From: Erodium maritimum
Taxonomy: Eukaryota > Streptophyta > Magnoliopsida > Geraniales > Geraniaceae
Length of the DNA: 64,000 nt
Direction: 5' to 3'
NCBI GenBank assembly: GCA_963921825.1
Contig: OY997588.1
Location: 121,529,329-121,593,328, forward strand
Position 1 is the stretch's first letter. Each line of letters opens with the position of its first letter. A program made the translations under genes and the position numbers. Below are positions 23,580 to 34,441 of the stretch, one piece after another. The notes beneath the pieces are model-generated. The model was not told the origin of the DNA and made no database searches. It was given only the letters and a program-made list of their open reading frames with translations.

Positions 23580-26329
23580 ACGATCTGGAGGCGAGCTGAA
23601 GAGTGTTCTTCGAGTTCTGGGCCCTGATTCCACAATTAGCTTGCAATCACAAGAGTGTCATTTCCTGGATGGTATCCGACCAGTTTGTCCTCTGTTACAG
23701 GTACTGGAGGAAAGTTTTGATCAATTATTGATACTTGTGATCGAGGTGATACATATCAGTTTACCCTCTTGTGTAGTGCAACACTCGGGGCTCTCTTACC
23801 TTGGTGATTGATTTGAAGTTGGGCAAGGAAAATTTTAAGGTCGAGGTTCGACTGGTTTTGATGGAGTATGTTTCGAGTCTCCTACTACGTGGTGTTGTTT
23901 CAGATTTATCTAGTCCCATTTCAGGAGCTAAGGTAGAGTCGGGGCCGTTTAGAAAGCTCGATGGTGTTTTTTGGGGGGATAGAGCTTCCCAAGAGGATTT
24001 AGAATTAGATGAAGATGTTGATAATTGCAGGTACCCTTCTCCATCTGCAGGATAGGATTTGGAAGGCTCAGAGGAGCTGGGAAATCCTAGGGAAAACAGT
24101 TTGGAGGAATCCCAAACATGAGACACAAGTCATTATGTCCTGCGAATTCAGGGGAGGATTATGGTTTTGACAATTCTTTTCAAGACAAATAGGAGTGTGG
24201 TGCCCTTGAGGATATCACTCTGTTTCATACTCATATTGACTCTAGAGAAAAGTTGGATAAGGATAAGGATGAATGGGGTATTAATTTTGATTTAGAACTC
24301 TTTCCTCTACTAGGTAGTCCTGATGTGGCGAAGACTGTTAAGGGTGCCAATTTAGACGTTTTTTTTGAGTAAAAACGATGAAGCTGTTTCTGATGGGTCA
24401 AACAAATGACTCTTAGACAAAATAAATGTCTAGGATGTTCTGACAAGGTGCCACGAAGGCTAAATAAGACATAAACGGGATGCCACAGAGGCTACTTAGA
24501 ACTAAAACTAGAACCCAAATAAAAACTAAGAAAAACTGACGAACACTGCTTAAGGTATGGCCTTTAAACTACTGGGTCCCCCGAAGGTGACACTTTTATT
24601 CTGATGTAAAATCGAACCTATGGTTGTAAGTGGTGAGGGAAGGACATGCTTGTCTCAGGGATCCATTCCGGGCATCCCTGAAGCCTGTAGGAGGGCGGTG
24701 CGGTGGTGGAGGCCAGGGAGGAGTAAGAAGAAACTAGTAGAATCTGAGGCCAAGTTAGACGTTGATAACGCAGGTAAAAAAAGAAGATAGGCCAGAGTAA
24801 GAAGAAACTAGTAGAGTCTGAGGTCTTTTATCAAACACGGGTGAGAATAGTCGTGACCGTAATTCAGTCCAATCTCCTGTGGTGGTAATCAACAAGAAGG
24901 GAAAGAACGCCACAAGTGAATGGGTTCATTGTAAGAGAGGAGGAAAATTGGTTTTTTGGTTGAATCCGGCTGGTTCTGTAAAAACCGGTGACAATGACAC
25001 GCCAAAGCATTTGTTGAATGAGGGAATTGAATAGGTGAGAATTTCTGGTGCAACACCAGTGGCTAGGTTATGGCCGTTCACTAACTTTGTGAAAGAAGTT
25101 CGTCACGTGGAACATGAGGGGACTGAACTCTGACCACAAACGGAGGGTGGTTCGATTGTTGGCGGTGAAGGAGTGTTCGAATTTTGTTATGTTGCAAGAA
25201 ACCAAGATAGAGGTAATGAGCTCAATTATTGTACGTACATGTGGTTTTGGGGCTGATTTGGTTTGGGAGTAACAGGAGGGGTTTTGTTGTTATGGAAACT
25301 AAATGTTTCTTGTGAGGAGTTAGTGGACATTGGAGTTAATTTGATCATTTGGAGGGGATATTTGATGGCTACACATGTTTGATATCAATGTATGTTTCGT
25401 TGATTGTTGTAGAGCGGTTGGCTTTATAGGATTGGTTGGGTAACCGTTGCTCTGTTTTACATGAAGCTTTAGTAATTAGAGGGAACTTCAGTTCTGTTTT
25501 GGAGGCCCATGAATGGCGTGGAGGTAAATTCTCTAGATGAGATGGTTTAACTTTCGATGACTTCGTTCAATCGGCTATAGTTATGGACTTGGTGTTGGTT
25601 GGGGCTAAATTTACTTGGTATGGCCCAGGGTCGTAAGCTTCCAGGTTGGATCGTTTTTTGATCAACTCGGAATCTCTTTGTGTGTTTTGTATCTTAGTGC
25701 AAAAATGTTGATCAAGGGTTATCTTCTATCATCGACCTTTTTTTTACGAATTTAAAGAATAAAGACCTTTGTTGGAACGTCGTAGCTTTTTTCCTACTAT
25801 GAAGTCGTTATGAGAGTCGTATGATGACGTGGGTGATCCTAATTATGTTTTATGGAGAAAATTTAAAAGGTTATGCAATGACTTGTAAGTGTGGAACAAT
25901 GAGATTTTTTGAAGAGTAAATGCGGAAGTGGCGAACATATTGTCAGGAATTGATGAATTGGACAAGATTTTGGATGATAAGGACCTTTCTGGGGCGGAAG
26001 TAAATAGACGGGTTTTCTTGCCGAGCTTTGCTGATTCAAAAACAAAGATTGTTTGCAAAGCTTTGGTGTCAGAAATCGAGAGTTAAATGGTTTTATGGGG
26101 GAGATAAATGAACTCTATTTTTTCATCGGATTGGAAATTTCAGATCAGCTCGAAATCGCATTACTTAAATTCGGGTTGACTAAAACATTATTATCAAACC
26201 ACGGGACGTGAAAGTGCAGGAAGATCAACATTTTGCATCCCTCTTTATGGTGAATACGGAGGTCAGGGTGAACGTGCCTGACCTCTAGTTTAGGCGTCTT
26301 TTGGTGGCTCAGGCTTGGTGGTTTGAATT
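23580..26329 (+). pseudogene. L1-type LINE, ORF1 end and endonuclease (part 1)
   Basis: The endonuclease domain starts near 25104 with TWNMRGLN and continues with FVMLQETKIEV. Later blocks of the same domain are RGNFSSVLEAHEWRGG (about 25480) and KFTWYGPGS followed by SRLDRFLINSES (about 25608-25675). The linker to the reverse transcriptase, CQKSRVKWFYGGDK, is near 26070. These give an APE-type endonuclease that would nick target DNA. Many stops and frameshifts are present. The 23580-25080 part is presumed ORF1 and leader, with weak evidence. The element is cut at 26329 by an LTR. Confidence 0.8.
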
Positions 26330-26603
26330 TGTCACGCCCCAAATCCGGTTTTGACCGGACTCGGGACGTGAACTAAAAACATAACTAAAGAATAATAAAA
26401 GCAAATTAAGTAATAAGAATCTCTAAATAAAAGTCTGATAATACGAGTTCAAAATCCAAATAACTAAGGACAAAGTTTAATACGAAAATAGAAAGTACGT
26501 CGCAACTACAAGTAATCTCTCGGACCCTCAATGAGCTCCCGAGCCCTGAGACGTCCTCTAAGTCTACTCACCAACGAAACATGTAAAACAGTAAAACAGA
26601 GGG

Positions 26604-29487
26604 TGTCACGCCCCAAATCCGGTTTTGACCGGACTCGAGACGTGACCTGAGTTGATAATAGAAAATAATAAACAATTAAGAAAACCTTTAAAAGTTCAGA
26701 TAAAACTCCATCAAATCCTCATAATAAAATAATCCAGAATCTCAAATATGAGTCAAAGCTCAACATGAAGTGCGAGATAAATAATGTTTAGTACAAAAGA
26801 ACAACACGTCTCTAGAATAACCCTCAAAACATCCAGAAGCTCCCGAGCCTCGAACCCCCTAAACATCAGGTACGCCTGTATAAACAGTAAGAAAACAAAT
26901 AAGGGTGAGCTTGCGCTCGGTAGGGAAAATCGTAATAGGTGGAACCTCCAATTGACAACTACCACTTCATTAGTCCGACGACACATAAATATACTTAAAA
27001 ATTTCAATTCAATTACTGCAGTAAATAGAAAAGGACTAAGAATAACATCACATTCTTAAGAATAATGGTAGCTTTCAGGAAGATAAATGAAAAAAAACTG
27101 AGAACAGTGGAAAACTACTAGTATGGGAACAGGAAATATCACACCAACCCCTTGCTTTCTCCAGCCTCCGATCCACGGATAGATTCTGGTGTCACATCGG
27201 GTCCTATACTCCGATCCACCAGAGTATCCATGTCATATCAGATTTTCCCTCGGTCCAGAGGATGCACATGCATCGGGGCACCGGAAACAATCCCAAAGGG
27301 ACGCTTATCATCGGGATTCTCGGAAATGCCTCCAAAGGACCATATGTCATAGGGAACCAAGGTAGTGCTCCCGCAGGACGCATACACTTGGGTGAAACCA
27401 CAAGTAACCATTCCCTGCATGGTAAACCGTCCAATTTCCCCGAAGGGTCCACCTCCAATTCCCGCAGGCTCCGATAATCAATGCCCCGCAGGGTCCAATA
27501 ACCAATGCCCGCAGGCTCCAATAAATATCCCGTAGGATCAACCAACCAACGCTTATCGAATCACACTTTCACCACAACACACCAAAGACATCCATTTACC
27601 CTTTACACTTACCGTATACTTACCAGTCACGATCCACCGGTCCATCGATCACCTGATCGTACCGTTTGGTACAATCAGTCATACTCGATCATCCGTTCAA
27701 ACATTCAATCAATCAGACATTCGTTCAATCATCCAATCATTCAAACGTTCAATCAATCAATCATTCAATCATGCGGTTTAGCTAGTTTCATTAGACTCTT
27801 AAATTAACTTATAAATAAGCAAGCAAGCATGTGAGGCAAACACAACTAATCCGACGGCTCATCACGGCCTCTCTACCAGTAAAGCAATTCCCAAGTATTG
27901 AAAGCGAGTTACAGTAGTTATTCACCTCCTACACATGCTTACTAGACACGTCCGGTTATTAGTAATTGAAAAACGATTATTCTAGTTATTCGCATCCTAT
28001 ATGCAATTCTAGGACATTTCCGATTTTATTAACCTAATAGGCATACTAGTATTGAAATAATCGAGGAGTTAGAACTTTCCCTACCTTGTGGTCTTCCTCT
28101 AATAATACTCTGCTGTAAAGTCGGTTAGCCTCTCCTCCGTTCTTCACACGGGTTCCAGAATGTTCTTGGTCTCTCTAGCTCGGGTCCAAGGCCTTTCCTC
28201 CTTTCGAGCTCGGTCTCACGGTCTTGAACCACAACAATACCAAAATTAGTAACCCAACGGAGTGTTCCTCAACCAAAAATACATAACAATCCTCAAGAAT
28301 AGAAACAAAGTCAAAGGAATGATCTAGGAATCGAAATGGACTCAAAAAGAAGGGTTTTGGTTCTAGAAATCTGATCCGGAATGCAATCCGGACCCTGTCA
28401 CTGGCCGTGCCGGAACCTGGCACAGACCGTATCACAGACTGGCCCGGTAACCAGCACGGACCGCGCGACACACCGGTCCGGAGTCTGACACGAACCGTGT
28501 GAGGTACCGTGCCGGACTCTCGTCCGTTCCGCGCCGCGTACCGCGCCGGTACCAGACCCGTTCCGTGCGGCCTGCCGTGCCGACACACGGCCCGGTCCGG
28601 GTCACGTTCCGTGCCAGACCAGACCAGAGCCTTCACCTTTCTTCCCCAACTCGGATTCCACGAAAATCACTCCCAAAACTCCATTTCCAGCTCTAACAAC
28701 TCCAAAACAACCATCAAAAGCCTCCAATCATCAACACTCTCAATGGGTTCATCAAAGCTTCAACTAAAACACAATCCAAACAACCTGACTTGACTAATTA
28801 TTCTCCAACAACAATCAAAATAGCTAGTTCTTCAACTTCAAGCCAAATGCCCACAAACCCAAAACTTGAAAGTGGATGAAATGGAAAGTTAAGAGCATCC
28901 ATACCTCTAGGAAGATGAGATGATGAAGATGGAAGGGAAATGAAGAAGAAATAGTCAAGAATAAGTCCTAAAATGCTAGCTTTCCTCTCTTTCTTCTTCC
29001 TCAAGAAATGGAATTCTCCCTTGGTGATTTTCGGCTGCCACAACAAATGATGAGCTGAATTGTGTGCTCCCTTTGCTTTAAATGACCTATTGTGTCAATT
29101 TACTTAAAGGCCCTTAAGGTCTTATCCCTTAAAAGATAAGTTGGGAGGGTATAAGGGTCAATGGAAGCTCCTTTTTCATCCTCCAAGCCAAAAATGCCAA
29201 GTGTCATGTGGGGTCACTTTCACTTAATTAAATTTCCAGCCTTCCAAGATTATATCGGAAAATAACCGATAAAAAGTCCAAGTTTGACTGAAAGTTGACT
29301 TAACCAATATTACAGTCAAACTGAAGGAAACGGCCCAACTAAGCTAACCGTGATGACGGATAAGATTTTTGGGCCCCAGAAAGATCCCAAATGACTTCTT
29401 GAGTCAACGGTTGACTTTTCCGACCGAAAGTCAAATTTGTCTAGAATTCACCGGTTCGACCGGGATCGAACGGGGGCGGTTCTTACA
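26604..29487 (-). mobile_element. Inner solo LTR with target duplication GAGGG
   Basis: 2884 bp, starting TGTCACGCCCC and ending GGCGGTTCTTACA. The 5-bp duplication GAGGG lies at 26599-26603 and 29488-29492. It was inserted into a related LTR. There is no internal region, so it is a solo LTR left by recombination between the two LTRs of a former element. The GC-rich repeat at 28380-28620 and the frames at 27152-28793 fall within it; none looks like a host gene. Confidence 0.92.
28380..28620. repeat. GC-rich degenerate repeat in the inner LTR
   Basis: Variants of ccgtgccgg, ggcacggaccg and ccggtaccag recur without a strict period. Frames on both strands here (28175-28696) are by-products of this base composition. 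Confidence 0.6.
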
Positions 29488-29699
29488 GAGGGGGTGAGCT
29501 TACGCTCAGTAGGAAAAAGTAGTAAAGGGAAAAAGGACTCCCGCTCCGTCACCAAATTTCTCGATTAGTAATACTTACTAAAAAGACAACACAAATGGAG
29601 ATCAAACGGAATACACTTATTCGCCAACAGAAACAAACTAAAGAACACCCGAATACCGAAATATAAGATAATTAAACCCCGAGAACCGATCCACACACA

Positions 29700-30115
29700 A
29701 GCTCAACATATCGTATCGGGACGCACATCGGCCTAGATATCTTCCCGGACCACAGAGCATCGGGGTGAAACAACATACATCATACCAGAATACCCCTCGG
29801 TCTCGATGTCTTCCCGGAACACAAAGCATCAGGGTGAAACAATATACATCATACCGGAATATCCCTTGGTCTAGATGTCTTCCCAGAACACAGAGCATCG
29901 GGGTGAAACAATATACATCATACCGGAATACCCCTCGGTCTAGATGTCTTCCCGGAACACAGAGCATCGGGGTGAAACAATATACATCATACCGGAATAC
30001 CCCTCGGTCTAGATGCCTTCCCGGAACACAGAGCATCGGGGTGAAACAATATACATCATACCGGAATATCCCTCAGCTAGATGTCTTCCCGGAACACAGA
30101 GCATCGGGGTGAACA
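29700..30115. repeat. 69-bp tandem repeat, about six copies
   Basis: The block GGGTGAAAC recurs at 29763, 29832, 29901, 29970 and 30039, exactly 69 bp apart, then at 30107 (68 bp). The unit includes ataccggaatacccctcgg and gatgtcttcccggaacac. Because 69 is divisible by three, frames stay open on both strands (29638-30112) and give 23-residue peptide repeats, which I regard as artefacts. It belongs to the outer LTR. Confidence 0.95.
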
Positions 30116-30483
30116 ATAGCACAAACATACCGGACCGGCACACACCTCGGTAGGGTATCTTCCCGTCGCATGGGGTACAAGTCACACCGCACAATACCAT
30201 ATTAAACATGTTCATCGAACTTATCATACCATCAAAGCTTACCGACACAACTTACTAAGCACACCACATCGGTCTATCATTCACCCGATCATATCACAAG
30301 ACAACAATTCATAATGCATTCATCACATTCATTCATTCAATCATATCACGAGACCACAATCCATAGCACAAACAAGCTTTTGGGTCCCGGAAAGGTCCTG
30401 AATGACCCCCGGAGTCATCGGTTGACTTTTTCGGCCGAAAGTCAACTTTCGCCAGAATTTACCGGTTCGACCGGGATCGGGCT

Positions 30484-31180
30484 TGTAGGGGTTAAAAGGC
30501 ACTAGGCCCCGATGGTTTTTCATTGCATTTCTTCCAAGTTTGTTTGGAGGTAGTGAGCAAGGACGTATTGCTATTCATGGAGGATTTTTTTTTGAAACAT
30601 GTGGTATTGGAAAAGGGTTGAGTTCCGCTTTCTCACTTTATTTCCAAAGGTGGATACTGCTGAAAGCTTGGATGGTTTTTTTCCCATTAGTCTCATATCT
30701 ACTCCTTATAAAACTTAAGCAAAAGTTTTGGCTTCGAGACTTAAGGCGTGTTTGCCTGATTTGATTAGTGATAATCAGAGTGGATTTGTGGCAACTCGTT
30801 AGCTAGTGGACGAGTTTTAATTGCCGGGGAGATAATATAGTTATTAAAGAGGACGAATGAGGAAGTGGTGGTTTTAAAGCTTTATTTTGAGAATGGTATG
30901 ATAAAGTTCATTGGGGTTACCCGCCGAAGGTTATGAGGGATAGGGGATTTGAGCGAAGGTGGAGGAAGTAGATGTCTGGGTGTTTCAAGAATTTTATGTC
31001 GGTTCTTATTAATAGTTATCCCTCGTAGGATTTTCAAGTTTTGAATGGAATGCAACAAGGTTTTCCATTATCCCCCCCTTTTTTTTATTGGCTGTAGAGG
31101 GGTTACTTTAGATGATCCATCGTTTTGGGGTGCCTCTCTTTCCGATGATTTTCTTTCTCAGAAGTCCATTTGATGAATAC
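30484..31180 (+). pseudogene. L1-type LINE reverse transcriptase (part 2)
   Basis: This resumes the LINE after the LTR insertion. It shows KALGPDGF, then PISLISTPYKT followed by KVLASRLKACLPDLISDNQ and SGFVATR, then VVLKLYFEN, and GMQQGFPLSPP near 31050. These are successive L1 reverse-transcriptase motifs. It stops at FFAD near 31190, just where the catalytic FADD motif is expected, in an A-rich run, so the catalytic core and 3' end are missing. Several stops and frameshifts are present. Confidence 0.85.
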
Positions 31181-31194
31181 ATTTTTTCGCTGAT

Positions 31195-31448
31195 AAAAAA
31201 AATAAAGCGCAAGATTCCTTCTTCAGTACTTGTATTTTAAAGGACTACGTACATTAAAATGTATAAGGTCTAATCAACTACAAGTTACTTCACCTATTTC
31301 ATACATATGTTCTTTTTTTCATTTTTCCCACTAAACAAGATTCACATGTCTCAAATATCACATGAATTAAAAAATTCATTAGAGTTTTGATTATGTGTTT
31401 CTCATTCATGTGCCCTATATGACGATAGTAGAGAAGCGTAGATTTCAT
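31195..31448 (-). pseudogene. Ty1/copia pre-integrase fragment (upstream piece)
   Basis: Minus-strand reading from about 31440: STLLYYRHIGHMNEKHIIK, then FETCESCLVGKMKKRTYV, then LDLIHFNVRSPLKY. This is the copia GAG-pre-integrase zinc region (family pattern RLGHxNEK ... TCESCLLGKM) running into the integrase start. It stops where the piece at 23040-23555 would take up after a gap of about 15 residues. It is therefore the same copia element, split by the LINE. Its own upstream side is cut by the gypsy LTR at 31449. Confidence 0.85.
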
Positions 31449-32900
31449 TAACTTGACGCCCTGAAAATTAAGTCACAAAAGGGGCGCGACAAGCGCGTTG
31501 CTCGTCAAGTAGTAAATCGTTTTAAGTCCGGTTATCGTACCCAGGAGAGCGGTAAAGCAAGTACTCGATTTTAAATCCGTTACTTAGGCTGTTTTTGAAA
31601 AGAGTTGATTTTGGTTTTAGAAAATTTAAATGACAGTTTGTAATGTCAAATAAAAGAAATTGCGATCAAGTAAGAGAAAAAATACCAGGTGTTGTGAAAT
31701 TCAGAGGAAAAGAGGATCTAGGACTTTAACAGGGTTAAAATATAACAATTAATTAGCAGGGATTCGTGTTTACATGTGTAGACAAGTTCAGTTTAATGGC
31801 ACCAGAAGTTTCCTTAACTAGTACCAAACATATCACGATCGAATTAAGACCCTATTATAATTTAACCGCCTATTTATTCCTAATCTAGGTGTAGAGAGGT
31901 ATAAAACATTAAGATTTGAAAACTTCTCTAGCTTTTGGGGTTGTAATTCTATAGCTATCATACTCGTGTTAATCTAACTATATTAGAGATTAGATTTAAA
32001 CCCGAGTTGCATAATCTGTAGTCCTTTCTCATTTCACAATTATTGAATGCTAAACCTAATCATCTATCAAGTGATCAATTTGACAATTTTTTTAGTGTAA
32101 ATCGTGCAAACGTTAACCTAAACACAAATTACACAGAGTAAACACGAACCCATCGAATTAAACTATCATATTGCTTCACCTAGCCTTAGGTCAATAGAGA
32201 TTTAGCTCAAGAAGAAGAAGAAGAAGAAGAAGAAGAAGAAGAAGAAGAAGAAGAAGAAGAAGAAGAAGAAGAAGGGATAACCATGATTCACAATATAAAA
32301 TCGATACAAATACCAATGTGTCGATGAAAAGGTTCAAGTATCGTTTCAATTCTTTCAATCCTACACTTCTCTCTCCTCAAATATCAAGCCCTAACTCTCA
32401 CTCTATCTGATTTTTCTCTGAAAACTCGTCTCCTAAAAAACCCTTTCTTATAAATAATGACTAACTTATAATTTATAGATCATGAAAAATGCAGGTTTAG
32501 AACAGAGCTGATGTGTGCGGCCCAGAACGAGCCTGATTACGGCCCTCTAAACTACCCTCAAAGGGTCAGAAAACGACCCTCTAAGTGGCCCTCCAAGGGC
32601 CATAAAACGGCCCTTTTAAGTGGCCATCCAAGGGTCAGAAAATGACCCTATAATATTCATTCCAAGGGTTAGTTTAGGGGCCAAAACATAGAGACTCTTA
32701 ATGTTCTTGTTTTGCTCCAAATGTCCGCAAACTCCTAAATCAAGGCCAATTGTATGCAAGGAGAAAGAAATGCATTAAAAAAATACTAACCCAAGATCGA
32801 AAAGCTCAAGATGTTGGCTTAAAAACATCTAAAAATAATGCATTTTACGTCCAAATCAACACTCCACACTAAAGATTTTCTCACCCGAGAAAATAAAAAC
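31449..32900 (-). mobile_element. 3' LTR of an Athila/Tat-like gypsy element (right end approximate)
   Basis: From taacttgacg at 31449 the sequence matches 60650-61295 in the same orientation (acaaaaggggcgcgacaagc, aagtccggttatcgtacc, gggattcgtgtttacatgtg). Shared identity can be followed to about 32130, where the other copy is truncated. The rest, including diverged repeats of ccctccaagggcc at 32520-32680, is assigned by continuity. The upper boundary is a guess. Confidence 0.65.
32207..32274. repeat. (GAA)n microsatellite
   Basis: About 22 uninterrupted AGA/GAA units inside the LTR at 31449. It is absent from the partner LTR, which is truncated before this point. Confidence 0.97.
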
Positions 32901-34179
32901 AAATAAAACATGAAAGATATCACCCGGTTAAACCGCTAGGTTCACCTTGATAGGAGGATTCTGAGACTCCTTTATTAAATCACAAAACAATAAAGATGCA
33001 GCATGCAAAAGGTTACGAAAATTGGTGATTGCTAAGTCAAAGTGTATATTGATCAATAGGGCTTTCTCAGAGTTAACACGCACTACAAAATCGAACAAGG
33101 TTCAAGAAAACACATAAACATATGAATGTAGCTAATCAGGCTGCTACTCACATTAAATACCGACTCTTCCTACTAGCGCCCCCTCGTTCACTCTACTAGC
33201 GTGTTTCCTCTTTAACCTATGCATGAATCTTAGAGATTCATATGCTACATGCTAACCCCATCTCTACTAATCGCAAAGAATCATGAAAATTCATAATAAA
33301 CAAAGACTTGTATTCGGCTTGTAATGTATGGCTAGGAAAAGGGTATGAAAATGATTTAAAAATAGAATCTCATAATATATAACTTGTCAAACATGCTTCG
33401 TCTCACACCCCTAAACACTTTTCACACATCCCGCTTATTTTTACCACAAGTCTCAACCAAACCGTTTCTTACTCTCTTTTTGTGTCTAGCTTTGGGCTCA
33501 ATTGGATATTCTTTTTCCCCCTCATCTCATCTTTTCGTTTCCATTCTCTTGTTTCTTTTATTTTTGTTTCCCACTCTATTTATTGGGTAAAAGAGGTATT
33601 TCCTTCTCTCCTTTTCTTTTTTCCCCACAAACCAAATGGTTCATCAAAGTTCAAAGTAACTTCGTTTTCCATGTTTTTACTATACTCAAAATTGATTTCC
33701 CCACTACCCCACTCATGAAACACATAAGACAAGAAATATGGGTTAAAATATAACATGAGGATATATACCAAAATTCAAGGACACATAGGGTTGTAATGTA
33801 AGAGTTAGAATCAAAAGGCTATAGGCTCAAAATAGGTGACTAAGAAATAATGTAAGGTGAGATATTTGGCTCAAACATTATAAGGATGACCTAAGATCAT
33901 CTTCTAAATCAACCAAGTTCCTTATTCTATTTCCCCTCGAATGGGATCTACAAGTAATTCTAGACTCAACTTACAATGCATAGGAATCATAGGAACCAAT
34001 AGCTAATCTAGCAAACACTCAGAGCGCTAATGAAAGAGCAATCTTAATGCATGTGCTTATGCTACATAGTTGATTCATGCATATCTATGTATTAATTTTA
34101 ATAGTGAAAGAATCTAGCATGTGAAACAGTTCAATCATCAAGTCTTAAGATCTTGCACTCGTTACTTAATATATCACCA

Positions 34180-34215
<36 letters not shown>

Positions 34216-34441
34216 TCATAAAAATTTTCACATAATGCAAACATACTAAGATCTATGATCTCCCACCCCACACTTAAAACATTGCATTGTACCTAGTGCA
34301 ACTCAATCCTTAGCACGATCCTAACCATCTACAAGAAAGCCCATACTTATGTAAACCAATCATGCAATTTAGAGAACTAAGATGCATAACTTATCATCAC
34401 AACAAGTTGGGTGCTCAACACCTACTAGAAAACATCACAGT
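32901..34441. other. Interior of the Athila/Tat-like element, noncoding
   Basis: AT-rich sequence with no supported gene. It lies between the 3' LTR and the solo LTR at 34442 and is presumably the 3' internal part of the minus-strand element. Blocks such as cccaccccacacttaaaac (34263) are typical of noncoding parts of such elements. The frames at 33384-33753 are T-rich and have no motif. Confidence 0.5.
34182..34211. repeat. (AT)n microsatellite
   Basis: An uninterrupted run of AT dinucleotides of about 30 bp. Confidence 0.95.

Larger units (their letters stand above)
26330..30483 (-). mobile_element. Outer gypsy-type LTR inserted in the LINE (interrupted)
   Basis: It begins TGTCACGCCCCAAATCCGG at 26330; on the minus strand this is an LTR end, GGGGCGTGACA. 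It runs to 26603, is interrupted by the inner solo LTR, and continues from 29488. Its right part carries the 69-bp repeats and the terminal block ending ccgggatcg at about 30480. The last 15-20 bases of a normal LTR (gggcggttcttaca) are missing together with about 30 bp of LINE, so no target duplication can be shown. No internal region is present: it is a solo or truncated LTR. Confidence 0.75.

Noticed and set aside
23761-24126. 121-residue minus-strand frame
   Set aside because: It is antisense to the LINE and overlaps a plus-strand frame of similar length; no motif supports it.
28175-28793. Arg-rich frames up to 153 residues on both strands
   Set aside because: They lie inside the solo LTR at 26604-29487, in GC-rich repeat sequence, overlap on opposite strands and have no domain.
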